Below are positions 1 to 7,953 of a stretch of 64,000 nt of DNA, one piece after another. The DNA lies in the IMG/VR virus record IMGVR_UViG_3300033146_002139, positions 1 to 64,000 of that record; one strand, given 5' to 3'. How positions within the stretch are numbered: position 1 is the first letter of the stretch; each line of letters starts with the position of its first letter. The stretch is from a virus. The position numbers and the translations under genes are program-made. Under the pieces are notes generated by a model. It was not told where the DNA came from. It ran no database searches and saw nothing but the letters and a program-made list of their open reading frames with translations.

Positions 1-299
1 GCTTTGTAGGTTGCAACGATAAGTTTATCATTATGAGCACTAATATATTTTCTATTTCTCCAATAACTACATTCTATCGTTACCCACGCTGTGCCTTGAG
101 CTATTTCACAAGGAATTATATGTACCCATATGTCTTTTATGCTAGATATCTTCTCCACTACTGGCATTAGCCAATTCCATGAAGAAGTGTATTCACATCT
201 ATTAGGATTACTAAAATTGTTTCCATCGGGAAACCAATACAGTCCATACTTGCCTGACTTAGCACCCATGAATTTTGCTATTAGCATGTTATCTTCCAT
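1..299 (-). CDS. partial small phage protein, WLMPVV family
   Basis: The open frame starts at ATG 299 with an AGGAGG site just upstream and runs off the left edge after 99 codons, so the C-terminus is missing. The N-terminal motif MLIAKFMG and the central SWNWLMPVVEKI are shared with the gene at 2735-3037 and more weakly with 16004-16252. It is therefore one of at least three paralogues here. I know this pattern from small phage proteins of unknown function; no catalytic residues are visible. Confidence 0.75.
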   Translation of the reverse strand, partial: MEDNMLIAKFMGAKSGKYGLYWFPDGNNFSNPNRCEYTSSWNWLMPVVEKISSIKDIWVHIIPCEIAQGTAWVTIECSYWRNRKYISAHNDKLIVATYK

Positions 300-307
300 T
301 ATTCCTC

Positions 308-628
308 CTAAAAATTCCAATCTTTTTTTCTGGTTACTATTTTAACCTTATCGCCTAAGTAAAGACACTTTTGGGCAAGAAGTGTGTAAAGGTCGGATTC
401 TATATCATAGATATTTGTATAAGTCTTTGTTTTCATTCTGCCGAAGTTGTAGTGAATAGTCCAATTGCCTGTCGATATTTTACTATCTCTCACTATGTTT
501 ATACCTTCGCAATACACAAAATCAAGAAGGTTTGTATAGTCCTCTTTTACCCAAGTACCCATATTATTCCATTTTACATTTATAACGGCAGACTCTAAAA
601 TTTTAATAATTTTTTTTGTTAATCTCAT
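308..628 (-). CDS. hypothetical protein
   Basis: This is a 106-codon frame with SD GGAGAGG before ATG. It is basic at the N-terminus and lacks membrane segments or recognisable motifs. It sits between other small leftward genes with a spacing of a few bases. I do not recognise it. Confidence 0.7.
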   Translation of the reverse strand: MRLTKKIIKILESAVINVKWNNMGTWVKEDYTNLLDFVYCEGINIVRDSKISTGNWTIHYNFGRMKTKTYTNIYDIESDLYTLLAQKCLYLGDKVKIVTRKKDWNF

Positions 629-639
629 TATGACCTCTC

Positions 640-939
640 CTATTTAGACCTTACTGAGTGTATCGCAGATGTTCCCGTATTTATCATACGAAAAACCTCT
701 TCCCAATCTTGCTCAGATGCGACCCATTCAATATCTATTACACTGTGTTTAAATTGCCAGTTATTTAAAGAGAATCTTCTTCCTGACATAGAGTAATCTC
801 CATCGTCATTCTTTCTAAAGATTATACCTCCTTTATTATTACACATACAAGAGATTGTTAAAATTTCAACTACTCTAGGGTCTTTCTTTACTTTTAATAT
901 TGGAGGGTTGTGCCTTAAAAATGCATAGTCTTCTTTCAT
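640..939 (-). CDS. hypothetical protein
   Basis: A 99-codon frame with a very strong SD (AAGGAGG, 6-7 nt before ATG). The product is soluble and mixed in charge, with IDIEWVASEQDWEEVF near the C-terminus. It lies 11 bp downstream of the HTH regulator and is probably co-transcribed with it from the 1471-1499 promoter. Function unknown. Confidence 0.72.
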   Translation of the reverse strand: MKEDYAFLRHNPPILKVKKDPRVVEILTISCMCNNKGGIIFRKNDDGDYSMSGRRFSLNNWQFKHSVIDIEWVASEQDWEEVFRMINTGTSAIHSVRSK

Positions 940-950
940 ATAACCTCCTT

Positions 951-1427
951 TTACATAAAATCTTTTTCTTCAAATTCTTTTTCCCACCATATATCTTTTA
1001 CAGCACCATTAGTAACTCTTTCCAATATGCCTCCTATTCGTCTTGATGGTAATTCTCCATTTTCAATTTGAGAAAGTTTTGTTATTGATACTTTTGTAAG
1101 TAATTCTAGTTGCCTAATTGGCATTTTTTGTCTATCTCTCCATAGTCTTAGGATTTCTCCTACAAATAATTCTTCTGAAAGAGAAGGGGTTAGCCAATCG
1201 TTAGCCGCCAAAACCATTCTATACTTTCCTTCAATAGCTAATTCTTTCGATAAAAAGAATAGGATTTTTCTGTGATATGATTTTGGCTTTGTTATTCCTT
1301 GCATCCACATAGATACTGCGTTGTCACTAATACTGCTACCCATAACTTCTACTATATCTTTATATTGAACACCTGTTCTTTTTCTCCAGATTCGAAACTT
1401 TTCACTTGCTGATACTTTATACTGCAT
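951..1427 (-). CDS. XRE-type DNA-binding regulator with two HTH segments
   Basis: 158 residues, SD AGGAG. Two helix-turn-helix-like segments are visible. The first covers about residues 10-45 (FRIWRKRTGVQYKDIVEVMG...NAVSMWMQG). The second covers about 90-135 (EILRLWRDRQKMPIRQLELL...SITKLSQIENGELPSRR), a classical XRE pattern. It is preceded by a TTGACC-17-TATATT promoter whose -35 is covered by a 6-5-6 palindrome, which suggests autoregulation. It may control the leftmost early genes. The HTH assignment is solid, the target is inference. Confidence 0.8.
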   Translation of the reverse strand: MQYKVSASEKFRIWRKRTGVQYKDIVEVMGSSISDNAVSMWMQGITKPKSYHRKILFFLSKELAIEGKYRMVLAANDWLTPSLSEELFVGEILRLWRDRQKMPIRQLELLTKVSITKLSQIENGELPSRRIGGILERVTNGAVKDIWWEKEFEEKDFM

Positions 1428-1470
1428 TTTTACTCCTATTTTGATTTATATTAAATTTGTTTACACTTTC

Positions 1471-1499
1471 AATATAATCAAAAAATATTGTATGGTCAA
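1471..1499 (-). promoter_or_regulatory. sigma70-type promoter of the HTH regulator
   Basis: Reading leftward: TTGACC at 1499-1494, a 17-bp spacer, and TATATT at 1476-1471. The ATG of the HTH gene follows about 45 bp downstream. It is one of the few non-coding gaps in this operon. Confidence 0.65.
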
Positions 1500-1504
1500 T
1501 ACAA
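1488..1504. promoter_or_regulatory. candidate operator palindrome
   Basis: TTGTAT-GGTCA-ATACAA is a perfect 6-bp inverted repeat with a 5-bp centre overlapping the -35 box of the regulator promoter. That placement fits repression by a dimeric HTH protein such as the adjacent gene product. Confidence 0.5.
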
Positions 1505-1575
1505 ATCTAAGTTTTAGCTTTAAATTCTTACAGTGGTAAGCAGTAATGATATAATTAAAAATATTAGTATTTTTT

Positions 1576-1899
1576 CTATTTGTTCTCCTTGTCAAGATTT
1601 CTGTATACTGTTGCATCAACCTTTTCAAATGCTAATACAGAATCAACTTTAAAACTTCTAAAGCTACCCTTTTCTACATCGTAAGCCATAATTTGGTTAG
1701 GGTCTGTTTTTCTTAGTTTTTTATTGGCTTTCTTTTTCGGAGTTGGTAATCTTTTTTTCAGGTAGTCAGACTTTAATGTTCCTAGCATAATTCTTACACT
1801 GCCTGCTTCATCACCTGTTTGCTTCATAAAAGCTACTTTACAAACACCTTCTCTAAGTGTTTCTTTTAGTGTTATTGCTTTTTCTTCTGAACGTGTCAT
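1576..1899 (-). CDS. WYL_2-like SH3-fold small protein
   Basis: 107 residues from ATG 1899 (SD AAAGGAGA), choosing this over an in-frame TTG two codons upstream. It has VRIMLGTLKSDYL, a basic middle (KKKANKKLRKTDPN) and a C-terminal strand pair IMAYDVEKGSFRSFKVDSV. The last pattern resembles the Sm/SH3-like WYL_2 proteins of phages (VxDxxKxxWRSFxxDxxxSxE). The role is unknown; nucleic-acid binding is plausible. Confidence 0.68.
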   Translation of the reverse strand: MTRSEEKAITLKETLREGVCKVAFMKQTGDEAGSVRIMLGTLKSDYLKKRLPTPKKKANKKLRKTDPNQIMAYDVEKGSFRSFKVDSVLAFEKVDATVYRNLDKENK

Positions 1900-1926
1900 A
1901 ATCAATCTCCTTTTAATAATTTAAGT

Positions 1927-2337
1927 TTATAGTATCATTGGTACATCCGGAATGTAAGTTGAGCAAGCGGCTATATTATCATTGCCAATTCCAGTTCCAA
2001 AGATAACATTTTTATAGTTACAACCCGGATAGTCTTTTGTACAACTATTACATAGATTAACTTCATTAGTCATCCCTAGCTCTTGTATTGTTTTTATTGT
2101 GTTTATTTCTTTTATTGTAACAGTTTGTTTGTTGTACTCTTTTATAAATAGTACACAAACATTGTATATTGCAAATATTTTCTCTGTTCCAGCTAAAGTC
2201 CCACAGCCATTGCTAATAATTGATATTTTTTCTGCATTGCTGTCAACATTCCAAAACGACGCAGAATACTTCGTAAGAAACAGGGACACCTCTTTTTTAT
2301 TGTAAAGAGTGTTTTCTATTTTATCTACAACTTCCAT
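1927..2337 (-). CDS. Cys-motif small protein
   Basis: 136 residues. The C-terminal part carries CNSCTKDYPGC followed by FGTGIGNDNIAAC, a four-cysteine arrangement that could bind a metal. I see no clear SD before this ATG, which is unusual here, so the start is less certain. Unknown function. Confidence 0.65.
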   Translation of the reverse strand: MEVVDKIENTLYNKKEVSLFLTKYSASFWNVDSNAEKISIISNGCGTLAGTEKIFAIYNVCVLFIKEYNKQTVTIKEINTIKTIQELGMTNEVNLCNSCTKDYPGCNYKNVIFGTGIGNDNIAACSTYIPDVPMIL

Positions 2338-2400
2338 TATGATATCGTAAGCTCTCCATACAGAAAATTATGTATTAGCAAAAAATTCTCGTGTAACTTT

Positions 2401-2733
2401 TTAAGATTCATTATTTATCCTCCACAAAGGGATTATTACAAAGCCACTTACTAACGTTTCTCCGGTGTTGGTAAACCAATCAGTATTGTTTATGATATGA
2501 TTAGCAATACCTTCGTTCTCACTGTAATTTTTAATATAGACCTTTTCATCCCAATCTCTTTCTGTAAGCTTAGAGCCGTAAGGCTGCATATTTACAGACA
2601 AAGAACAGTATTGGTCGCCATCTTCAGCAAGAAGGATAATTGCAGGATTTCCTGTATTGTAGTACATTATATCTACTGTTAGCTTCTCGCCATTAAAGGT
2701 AGTAGTCTTTCCTTTCAAGTCTAATATATTCAT
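2401..2733 (-). CDS. hypothetical protein
   Basis: 110 residues from ATG 2733. The start is chosen because GAGGA precedes it at good spacing and the upstream gene stops at 2735 (TAATATG junction). It is Asn/Thr/Glu-rich with beta-like segments (AIILLAEDGDQYCSLSV). Unknown function. Confidence 0.7.
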   Translation of the reverse strand: MNILDLKGKTTTFNGEKLTVDIMYYNTGNPAIILLAEDGDQYCSLSVNMQPYGSKLTERDWDEKVYIKNYSENEGIANHIINNTDWFTNTGETLVSGFVIIPLWRINNES

Positions 2734-2734
2734 A

Positions 2735-3037
2735 TTATTCCTCATTATTATGGTTAGTGATTATTTCTACTACAACTTCATACAAGCTATCAAGGTTTGT
2801 TTCTAAAAGAGCATCGTTAAGCTTAAAATTTAAGTCGCTTTTCTCGGTTATATCGAAACACTTTACTGCTACCGGCATCAGCCAGTCCCAAGACTCGTGA
2901 AACATTAGATTGTCAAAACAATTTCCGTTTGTTAGATTGTAGATTGTTTGAGATAAAACACCTTCATTATCAAACCACCCTATATTTGTTTTTTGCATGC
3001 CCATAAATTCTGCAATTAAAATATTACTCTTCGTCAT
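2735..3037 (-). CDS. small phage protein, WLMPVV family
   Basis: 100 residues from ATG 3037, which has SD GAGGAG inside the end of the upstream gene. It contains NILIAEFMGMQKTNIGWFDNEG and HESWDWLMPVAVKC, matching the paralogues at 1-299 and 16004-16252. The ESWDWLMPV core is the family signature. Function unknown. Confidence 0.75.
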   Translation of the reverse strand: MTKSNILIAEFMGMQKTNIGWFDNEGVLSQTIYNLTNGNCFDNLMFHESWDWLMPVAVKCFDITEKSDLNFKLNDALLETNLDSLYEVVVEIITNHNNEE

Positions 3038-3218
3038 AAATCTCCTCAAGGTCATCTTTTTCAATTCCGTTGATTGCAAAAGAAAACTTATTAAGAGCTT
3101 GTATAAGGCAAATTTTCTGTGATTCTTGACACGAGTTTCCCTTGAAAGGCATTTCGTCTATAACATTCTCAATCTCAGACACAAGACTTTCTAATCGTTC
3201 TTTAAATTTTCTTACCAT
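3024..3218 (-). CDS. hypothetical acidic protein
   Basis: 64 residues, SD AAGGAGG. It is helical and charged (KFKERLESLVSEIENVIDEM) with a C-terminal acidic tail, possibly a short coiled coil. Its 3' end overlaps the start of the next gene, so translation is probably coupled. Confidence 0.7.
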   Translation of the reverse strand: MVRKFKERLESLVSEIENVIDEMPFKGNSCQESQKICLIQALNKFSFAINGIEKDDLEEIYDEE

Positions 3219-3230
3219 GACAACCTCCTT

Positions 3231-3611
3231 TTAATATTCGCTTGGCAACATAATTACATAGTATTCTTCAGACGGCATTACAAATAAATGTACATTCTCT
3301 TTTAAATCTGTAAATGGAACATTTTGATGCACTACAACATTATAATCCCCATCGACAAGATAAAAATCAGCTCCACCCTCTTCATTAAGAATACAGTATG
3401 CTGAGTTAAATCTATCGTCAAAACTTTCTTTATAAGAACCTATAATGTCCATAAGCCAGTAAGCACTAAGCTTTTCTGCTGCTATTTTAGCACCATCAGT
3501 AAGCACAATTTTTGAAAATAATACACTAAACCTATGATATTCCATAGTTCCTATTGAAGCTTGGTCTTTAAAAAACTCTAAATCTTTGACAATGTTTTCT
3601 ATGTTCTTCAT
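3231..3611 (-). CDS. hypothetical protein
   Basis: 126 residues, mostly alpha then beta, ending in VMPSEEYYVIMLPSEY. Its ATG overlaps the stop of the 59-residue gene upstream (ATATGA), so the two are translationally coupled. No recognised domain. Confidence 0.7.
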   Translation of the reverse strand: MKNIENIVKDLEFFKDQASIGTMEYHRFSVLFSKIVLTDGAKIAAEKLSAYWLMDIIGSYKESFDDRFNSAYCILNEEGGADFYLVDGDYNVVVHQNVPFTDLKENVHLFVMPSEEYYVIMLPSEY

Positions 3612-3787
3612 ATTTTTACTCTCCTAATAGATATTGACTTACTTTTAAAATCAAAACACATTTTTACCTCATCATGCCAGTAATATAAAACGCAATTATA
3701 AGGTGCTTGTTTTTTATTGCGACTACAATCAGTATTTTCACATTTCGGTAAAGGGGATATTTTTTTATATTTTTTAAACTTTGTCAT
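3608..3787 (-). CDS. small Cys-containing protein
   Basis: 59 residues from ATG 3787 (weak SD AAAGG). It contains PKCENTDCSRNKK, then C and C about 10 and 22 residues later, possibly one zinc site. The stop overlaps the next ATG. Short, but the tight packing and sensible composition support a real gene. Confidence 0.6.
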   Translation of the reverse strand: MTKFKKYKKISPLPKCENTDCSRNKKQAPYNCVLYYWHDEVKMCFDFKSKSISIRRVKI

Positions 3788-3792
3788 AATAA

Positions 3793-3957
3793 CTACCTTT
3801 TAATATCGTGGATTTCTATTAGTTTTAAATCGCCATACCACTTTCTTATTTCAGCATTCTCTTCTCCAGCGTTAAGAAATAAATTTTCCATTTCCTCTTG
3901 GGAGCCGTTGTATATAGTTCCTTTGTTGTCTATTATTTCCCATTTATTTTCAGTCAT
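3793..3957 (-). CDS. small phage protein
   Basis: 54 residues with strong SD GGAGGT, overlapping the upstream stop as ATGACTGA. It shows a GTIYNGSQEEME stretch and a C-terminal WYGDLKLIEI segment. That layout (opening strand, acidic helix, G-D-L-x-hydrophobic strand) I have seen in small phage proteins of unknown role. Confidence 0.65.
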   Translation of the reverse strand: MTENKWEIIDNKGTIYNGSQEEMENLFLNAGEENAEIRKWYGDLKLIEIHDIKR

Positions 3958-4258
3958 AACTTACCTCCGTATAGTAATCGAAATCTTTTCTTTTTGCCAT
4001 ATAGCAGTAATCTTCTATAAGTCCTATTCTATTTGGCAATAACTGTCTTAAAGCTGCAAGACCTAAATAAGTAAAGTTTGTTGCAAAAATAACTTCGTTG
4101 TGACGAGTATAACACAGCAATTTTTTAACAGCCTGATTTCCATTACGTGGGAAAAATTTAATAATTCTTATTGTTTCTGTTTGAGATAAAACATTTTTCA
4201 TATTTCCAAATGGTATTGTAGTTCTTAGTCTATTCATCAAAAGTTTTTCCTTAATCAT
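3950..4258 (-). CDS. hypothetical protein
   Basis: 102 residues, basic, with LLCYTRHNEVIFATNF and LGLAALRQLLPNRIGLIEDY. Its ATG overlaps the upstream TGA (ATGA) and its SD lies in the preceding coding sequence, so it is coupled on both sides. No recognised domain. Confidence 0.7.
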   Translation of the reverse strand: MIKEKLLMNRLRTTIPFGNMKNVLSQTETIRIIKFFPRNGNQAVKKLLCYTRHNEVIFATNFTYLGLAALRQLLPNRIGLIEDYCYMAKRKDFDYYTEVSYD

Positions 4259-4527
4259 GCTACCTCCAGTGCTTTTATAAAATCTTTTTTAGTATATTCA
4301 ACATCGTTCATAATATGACAAGGAATATTTTCTTTATCTTCGGAGGTCATAAAATACCTCAAAAACGATTTCTCACTAAAACCCCAGTCGTCAAAATTCC
4401 CTATATATAATTGATATATAAAAGAATAAAAAGATATTCTTGACAAACCTCTCACTATCGAATCGTCTCTTGAAGGCGAGTTTTTGTACAACTTTACCAT
4501 CTTGTTTATCTGTAAGTAGTTTTTCAT
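4255..4527 (-). CDS. hypothetical protein
   Basis: 90 residues from ATG 4527, chosen because GGAGG sits 5 nt upstream; longer in-frame starts would overlap the upstream gene. Aromatic- and basic-rich (RISFYSFIYQLYIGNFDDWGF). Unknown. Confidence 0.7.
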   Translation of the reverse strand: MKNYLQINKMVKLYKNSPSRDDSIVRGLSRISFYSFIYQLYIGNFDDWGFSEKSFLRYFMTSEDKENIPCHIMNDVEYTKKDFIKALEVA

Positions 4528-4538
4528 GTTGCCTCCGT

Positions 4539-4805
4539 TTATTCGCATGTAAATGTTGTAAGAAATTTTTCTAAATCTACTATGCATTTAAACTCTACGG
4601 TGAAGCTGAAGTCAAAGACTCCTAATAATTCTAATAAAAGATTTTCAATTAGTTCTTCATCATTTGGTAAAATAAAATCGCAAATCATCGTGCATTTTTG
4701 AGAGTCGGAATGATAAGCTTCTATCGACAAACCTCCGTTTACTTCTTCTATTTCCAGGTCCATTCCGCTATCAAAAAACATTGTTATTAAATAATCTTCA
4801 TTCAT
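4539..4805 (-). CDS. hypothetical acidic protein
   Basis: 88 residues, acidic, with a predicted strand-helix-strand pattern (LPNDEELIENLLLELLGVFDF). SD GGGAG. Immediately downstream of the GP88-like gene. Unknown. Confidence 0.68.
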   Translation of the reverse strand: MNEDYLITMFFDSGMDLEIEEVNGGLSIEAYHSDSQKCTMICDFILPNDEELIENLLLELLGVFDFSFTVEFKCIVDLEKFLTTFTCE

Positions 4806-4813
4806 AAAACTCC

Positions 4814-5428
4814 CTAATGCTGTTTAAATAATACCTTATTGTTAGTTTGGCAGTAAGTACAATCTTTATTGCATTTTACAGCACTGTCTGTAGTTGCAGG
4901 GCATAAGAATAGCTCATTGTCCATCGCCTGTAGCTTGTCGATATAATCTAAGCTACCGTAGTTTAAATACTTCTTTTCATCTATAGTGATATAACTATCA
5001 ATAAGGTTGAAATTGTTTAGCTTAGTCAAACCAGAGAAGTCAAATTTATTTAAAACCTTAGTAAAAGCAAAAAACTTAAAGTGACTGAATTTTTTTATTA
5101 TCTCTGACCAAGTATTTATATACAACTGAGAAAAGAAATCTCCAGAGCTATGAAGCCGCACAACCCTAATTTTGTTTTTCTTAAGGTCTATCTCTGAATT
5201 TAATTGCAACCCTATTAGTTTCTTGAATACCTTAGTATCACTAGCGACATCTAGGTTTAGATTCCTCCAATTCACTGTATTGCCGTACATACGTTCCGCT
5301 TTTTTTGCATAACATCCTACACAACTTGTAGAGCAAACCGAAGTAGGGAGGTCGAAAATAAACATATTATATAATTTTGTATTTCCTCTTTTCATTCTGT
5401 TTATATCTTTAAGGTTTAATGCTTCCAC
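4814..5428 (-). CDS. GP88-like Cys-cluster protein, GTG start
   Basis: 204 residues starting at GTG 5428 with GGAGGG 6 nt upstream; no ATG fits. The N-terminal CSTSCVGCYAKK (about residues 31-42), the central VVRLHSSGDFFSQLYINTW and the C-terminal CPATTDSAVKCNKDCTYC match the layout of phage Gp88-type proteins. They resemble radical-SAM enzymes in their CxxxCxxC-like cluster followed by an alpha/beta core. The cysteines probably bind a metal or Fe-S centre. The reaction is unknown. Confident on family resemblance only. Confidence 0.75.
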   Translation of the reverse strand: MEALNLKDINRMKRGNTKLYNMFIFDLPTSVCSTSCVGCYAKKAERMYGNTVNWRNLNLDVASDTKVFKKLIGLQLNSEIDLKKNKIRVVRLHSSGDFFSQLYINTWSEIIKKFSHFKFFAFTKVLNKFDFSGLTKLNNFNLIDSYITIDEKKYLNYGSLDYIDKLQAMDNELFLCPATTDSAVKCNKDCTYCQTNNKVLFKQH

Positions 5429-5711
5429 ATACCCTCCATTTTTTTAAATCTTTATCTTCGTTGTTAATAAACTTACATTTAATCTTAGTGCTAATTGTGT
5501 ACATTCTTTTACTTATTTGATAAATAGCATCTAATATGTCAACGTCTCCATACCTATTCTGAATACTACTACTTATAACGGCAGAAAATTTATTTCCAAT
5601 TCCCTTTATAAGAGTATCGTTTCCTTGTCGAGTTATCAGGAACTTATTTTTTACACATCTTTTTTCAAAAGTAAAGATGATGTTTTCAGGTTTCATTTTT
5701 TCGCGTTTCAT
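5409..5711 (-). CDS. hypothetical protein
   Basis: 100 residues, basic, SD GGAG. Contains IIFTFEKRCVKNKFLITRQGNDTLIKG; beta-rich appearance. Its end overlaps the GTG start of the GP88-like gene, suggesting coupled translation of the two. Confidence 0.68.
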   Translation of the reverse strand: MKREKMKPENIIFTFEKRCVKNKFLITRQGNDTLIKGIGNKFSAVISSSIQNRYGDVDILDAIYQISKRMYTISTKIKCKFINNEDKDLKKWRVCGSIKP

Positions 5712-5726
5712 ATTAATCTCCGTTAT

Positions 5727-5942
5727 TTAAGTACACGTCCAATTTGGCAAAGAATAAAAAACATCTTCTCCATTTCCTTCTTTGTTGATTTCTGACTTGG
5801 ATAATACCTGAGTCTTTTGTTCGTTACTGCACTCATCTTCCCATTCTACTGTAATCCTAGACCCATTAATTTTTGTGACATACACATCAAATTCCGAGTC
5901 GTTTTTAGTGAAGATTGGCATTCCGATTTTTAATTCTGACAT
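5727..5942 (-). CDS. small SH3-like protein
   Basis: 71 residues, SD AAAGGAG. KIGMPIFTKNDSEFDVYVTKINGSRITVEWEDE is a run of short beta strands like a small SH3/KOW barrel. No specific family recognised. Confidence 0.65.
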   Translation of the reverse strand: MSELKIGMPIFTKNDSEFDVYVTKINGSRITVEWEDECSNEQKTQVLSKSEINKEGNGEDVFYSLPNWTCT

Positions 5943-6560
5943 TTATTGCTCCTTTTCTTTAGGGTTAAAATACACATCTTTGTAGGGATTTTGAAAATCA
6001 AAAGGCTCTATCCTTTTAACCTCAAGGGAAGAACACACTACAGCTCCAGCTCCATCAACTAGAATATGTATCCATTCTTTATCTAATTCCTCGTCTGTTA
6101 CTTTAATTTGTTGGCCTTCTGACCAAGCATCTCTTTTTCCAGTGCCGTTGTAACAGCTCTCTATTTGAGTAACTCTTCCTCTGTACCCATATTTTCCGGT
6201 TTCAACATAATCTCCGAGAAAAATTTTGTTCTCTTCTTCCTCTTCAAATTTTTCTGTTGTCTCCGATAGCTCGAAGTTGCAGGCACACATATCATCTAAT
6301 ATATCTTGGTCAGACATGTTCATCACATAGTCGTCAAAGCTATCAAATGCAGAAGTCCAAGCAACTAAATCATTTCTTCTATAATACATATAGTCTTCTA
6401 AACAGTCTCTTTTAGAAGTTGAGTTCCTGCCTGTATGAAGATAATCTTTAGCATCAAAGTCAAAGATGTGGTAATATTTAGTTTTTGATAGTTCTTTGTC
6501 TATAAGGTAATCTTTTCTTTTTTCGTACATACAAGTTGTTTTTGGCTCTTCGTTTAACAT
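5943..6560 (-). CDS. hypothetical protein with KOW/SH3-like segment
   Basis: 205 residues, SD GAGGT. The N-terminal half is aromatic and charged. About residues 118-175 contain GDYVETGKYGYRGRVTQI and later WIHILVDGAGAVVCSSLEVKRIEP, resembling a KOW/SH3-type barrel seen in small phage proteins. Function unknown. Confidence 0.68.
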   Translation of the reverse strand: MLNEEPKTTCMYEKRKDYLIDKELSKTKYYHIFDFDAKDYLHTGRNSTSKRDCLEDYMYYRRNDLVAWTSAFDSFDDYVMNMSDQDILDDMCACNFELSETTEKFEEEEENKIFLGDYVETGKYGYRGRVTQIESCYNGTGKRDAWSEGQQIKVTDEELDKEWIHILVDGAGAVVCSSLEVKRIEPFDFQNPYKDVYFNPKEKEQ

Positions 6561-6575
6561 ATTTACCTCGATTAT

Positions 6576-7205
6576 TTAATATAGCCCACTCTCTTCTATT
6601 TCAAAAATACACTCAGCCATAATCATACAAGTATCTGTTCCGTATGTTTTTGCCAATTCATCAATATTAGGATTGTAAGCACTTGTACAGTCATCTATTT
6701 GCTTTATAGTATATTCTTCTAGGTTGATTTCAGCTTCAATCCAAAAATCTTTAAATCCAAAAACTCCTTTCTTAAAATCAAAATCATCAACAATTCTGCT
6801 TCCATTAGCGTATTCCTCAAACTCTTTATGGTATGTGCGCCTATCAAACTCTTTGTATAAGAATTTATATGTTGACAATCTTTTACAATATTGCAAATTA
6901 TCTGCATCCGTACAATGCCATACTGGTTCGATATCTTCAAAATCGTACCATAGTTCAGTAATCAATATATTGTTGTCTCTATCTTTTAAATAATACAATG
7001 TAAAATCGCAAAGCATGGTTTCCGTGCTTGCTGTTCCATTTAGTTGAAAATCAGACTTATCGCATTTGTCAAAGTCATCTTTATCATGAACAACCGTATT
7101 GAATAATGATTTGATTTTTGTACTGAAGTAGTCATAAGTAGTTCTAATTCCTACAAGGTTATTGAGTTTATTTACCAAGTTTTGTTGTTCTTTATTTAGT
7201 TTCAT
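6576..7205 (-). CDS. hypothetical acidic protein
   Basis: 209 residues, SD GGAG. Asp/Tyr/Phe-rich throughout with a helical N-terminus. Its start overlaps the end of the preceding gene by 14 bp. No domain recognised. Confidence 0.68.
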   Translation of the reverse strand: MKLNKEQQNLVNKLNNLVGIRTTYDYFSTKIKSLFNTVVHDKDDFDKCDKSDFQLNGTASTETMLCDFTLYYLKDRDNNILITELWYDFEDIEPVWHCTDADNLQYCKRLSTYKFLYKEFDRRTYHKEFEEYANGSRIVDDFDFKKGVFGFKDFWIEAEINLEEYTIKQIDDCTSAYNPNIDELAKTYGTDTCMIMAECIFEIEESGLY

Positions 7206-7578
7206 AATTATTCTCCTCTATTGAAAATCCTGACTCGTCTATTTTAAATTTTCCAAGTTCTAAGGAGTAATCTTCATCATCAAAATCTCCGGTGTTCAGC
7301 ACTCCTTTCCCTTCACAGAGTTCGCAGGTATCTTGAGTTTCTCTGTAGTCAGGTTCTTTTGGGTCTCCATTTGCGTGGCAACCGTACGAACTATGATGCA
7401 AGTATTCTCCATAAACCTGTCCGTCTTCACAGTCTTCATTAGTGCAATCTATTTCTCTATCGTTTGATAATGCTATTGACAGTATTCCTGCTCCTAAATC
7501 GTAAACAGCGAGTTTAACTGGTTCGTTTTCATCGCTTACAGCAAGTAGTTGTTCTTTAAGTTCTTTAATTGTTAGCAT
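7192..7578 (-). CDS. Cys-rich protein with DnaJ-like zinc motif
   Basis: 128 residues from ATG 7578, SD GGAGGA within the upstream gene. The middle has CTNEDCEDGQVYGE and later CELCEGKGVLNTGD. The CxxCxGxG element is typical of one half of a DnaJ-type zinc finger. Probable metal binding; partner unknown. Confidence 0.7.
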   Translation of the reverse strand: MLTIKELKEQLLAVSDENEPVKLAVYDLGAGILSIALSNDREIDCTNEDCEDGQVYGEYLHHSSYGCHANGDPKEPDYRETQDTCELCEGKGVLNTGDFDDEDYSLELGKFKIDESGFSIEENNYETK

Positions 7579-7750
7579 CTTCAAAATCCTCCAATGTTTG
7601 ATTGGTGTAGTCTAATACTGTGAAATCTATTATATTGATACTCTTACAATTAGGACATTTCGTATCATTATAAAATACTATAGTTTCGCAGTCCATACAA
7701 GCTCTAATATAGGGCATTCCGTTTTCCCAAAATATATTTTGAGTAATCAT
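7565..7750 (-). CDS. small zinc-ribbon protein
   Basis: 61 residues, SD CGGAGG. CMDCETIVFYNDTKCPNC gives two CxxC knuckles about 11 residues apart, a compact zinc ribbon, followed by an acidic tail. Overlaps the start of the next gene. Confidence 0.7.
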   Translation of the reverse strand: MITQNIFWENGMPYIRACMDCETIVFYNDTKCPNCKSINIIDFTVLDYTNQTLEDFEDANN

Positions 7751-7765
7751 AGCAAGCCTCCGTTA

Positions 7766-7945
7766 TTATTCTGAAAATAAGTGAAAGGTTAGTATTTTAA
7801 GTCCAATCAATTCTACGGTCATATTCCATATAAGCTGTATTATTAAACCAACAAAAAATAAAAACATAAAAATTGGTACAAGCAGAAATGTTGATATAAT
7901 ATAAATGAGTATCATTAAAAAAATCAGTGCAACTAATGCGTTCAT
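7766..7945 (-). CDS. small membrane protein
   Basis: 59 residues from ATG 7945, SD AAGGAG. About residues 3-42 are almost entirely hydrophobic (ALVALIFLMILIYIIST then FMFLFFVGLIIQLIW), enough for one long or two short membrane helices. Function unknown. Confidence 0.65.
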   Translation of the reverse strand: MNALVALIFLMILIYIISTFLLVPIFMFLFFVGLIIQLIWNMTVELIGLKILTFHLFSE

Positions 7946-7953
7946 AATTCTCC

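Noticed and set aside
130-345. Rightward 71-codon frame at the left edge
   Set aside because: It is antisense to the partial leftward gene, which has an SD and a recognisable family motif.
951-1427. Lysogeny repressor and hence temperate phage
   Set aside because: A double-HTH regulator alone is not enough; no integrase, excisionase or attachment site is visible.
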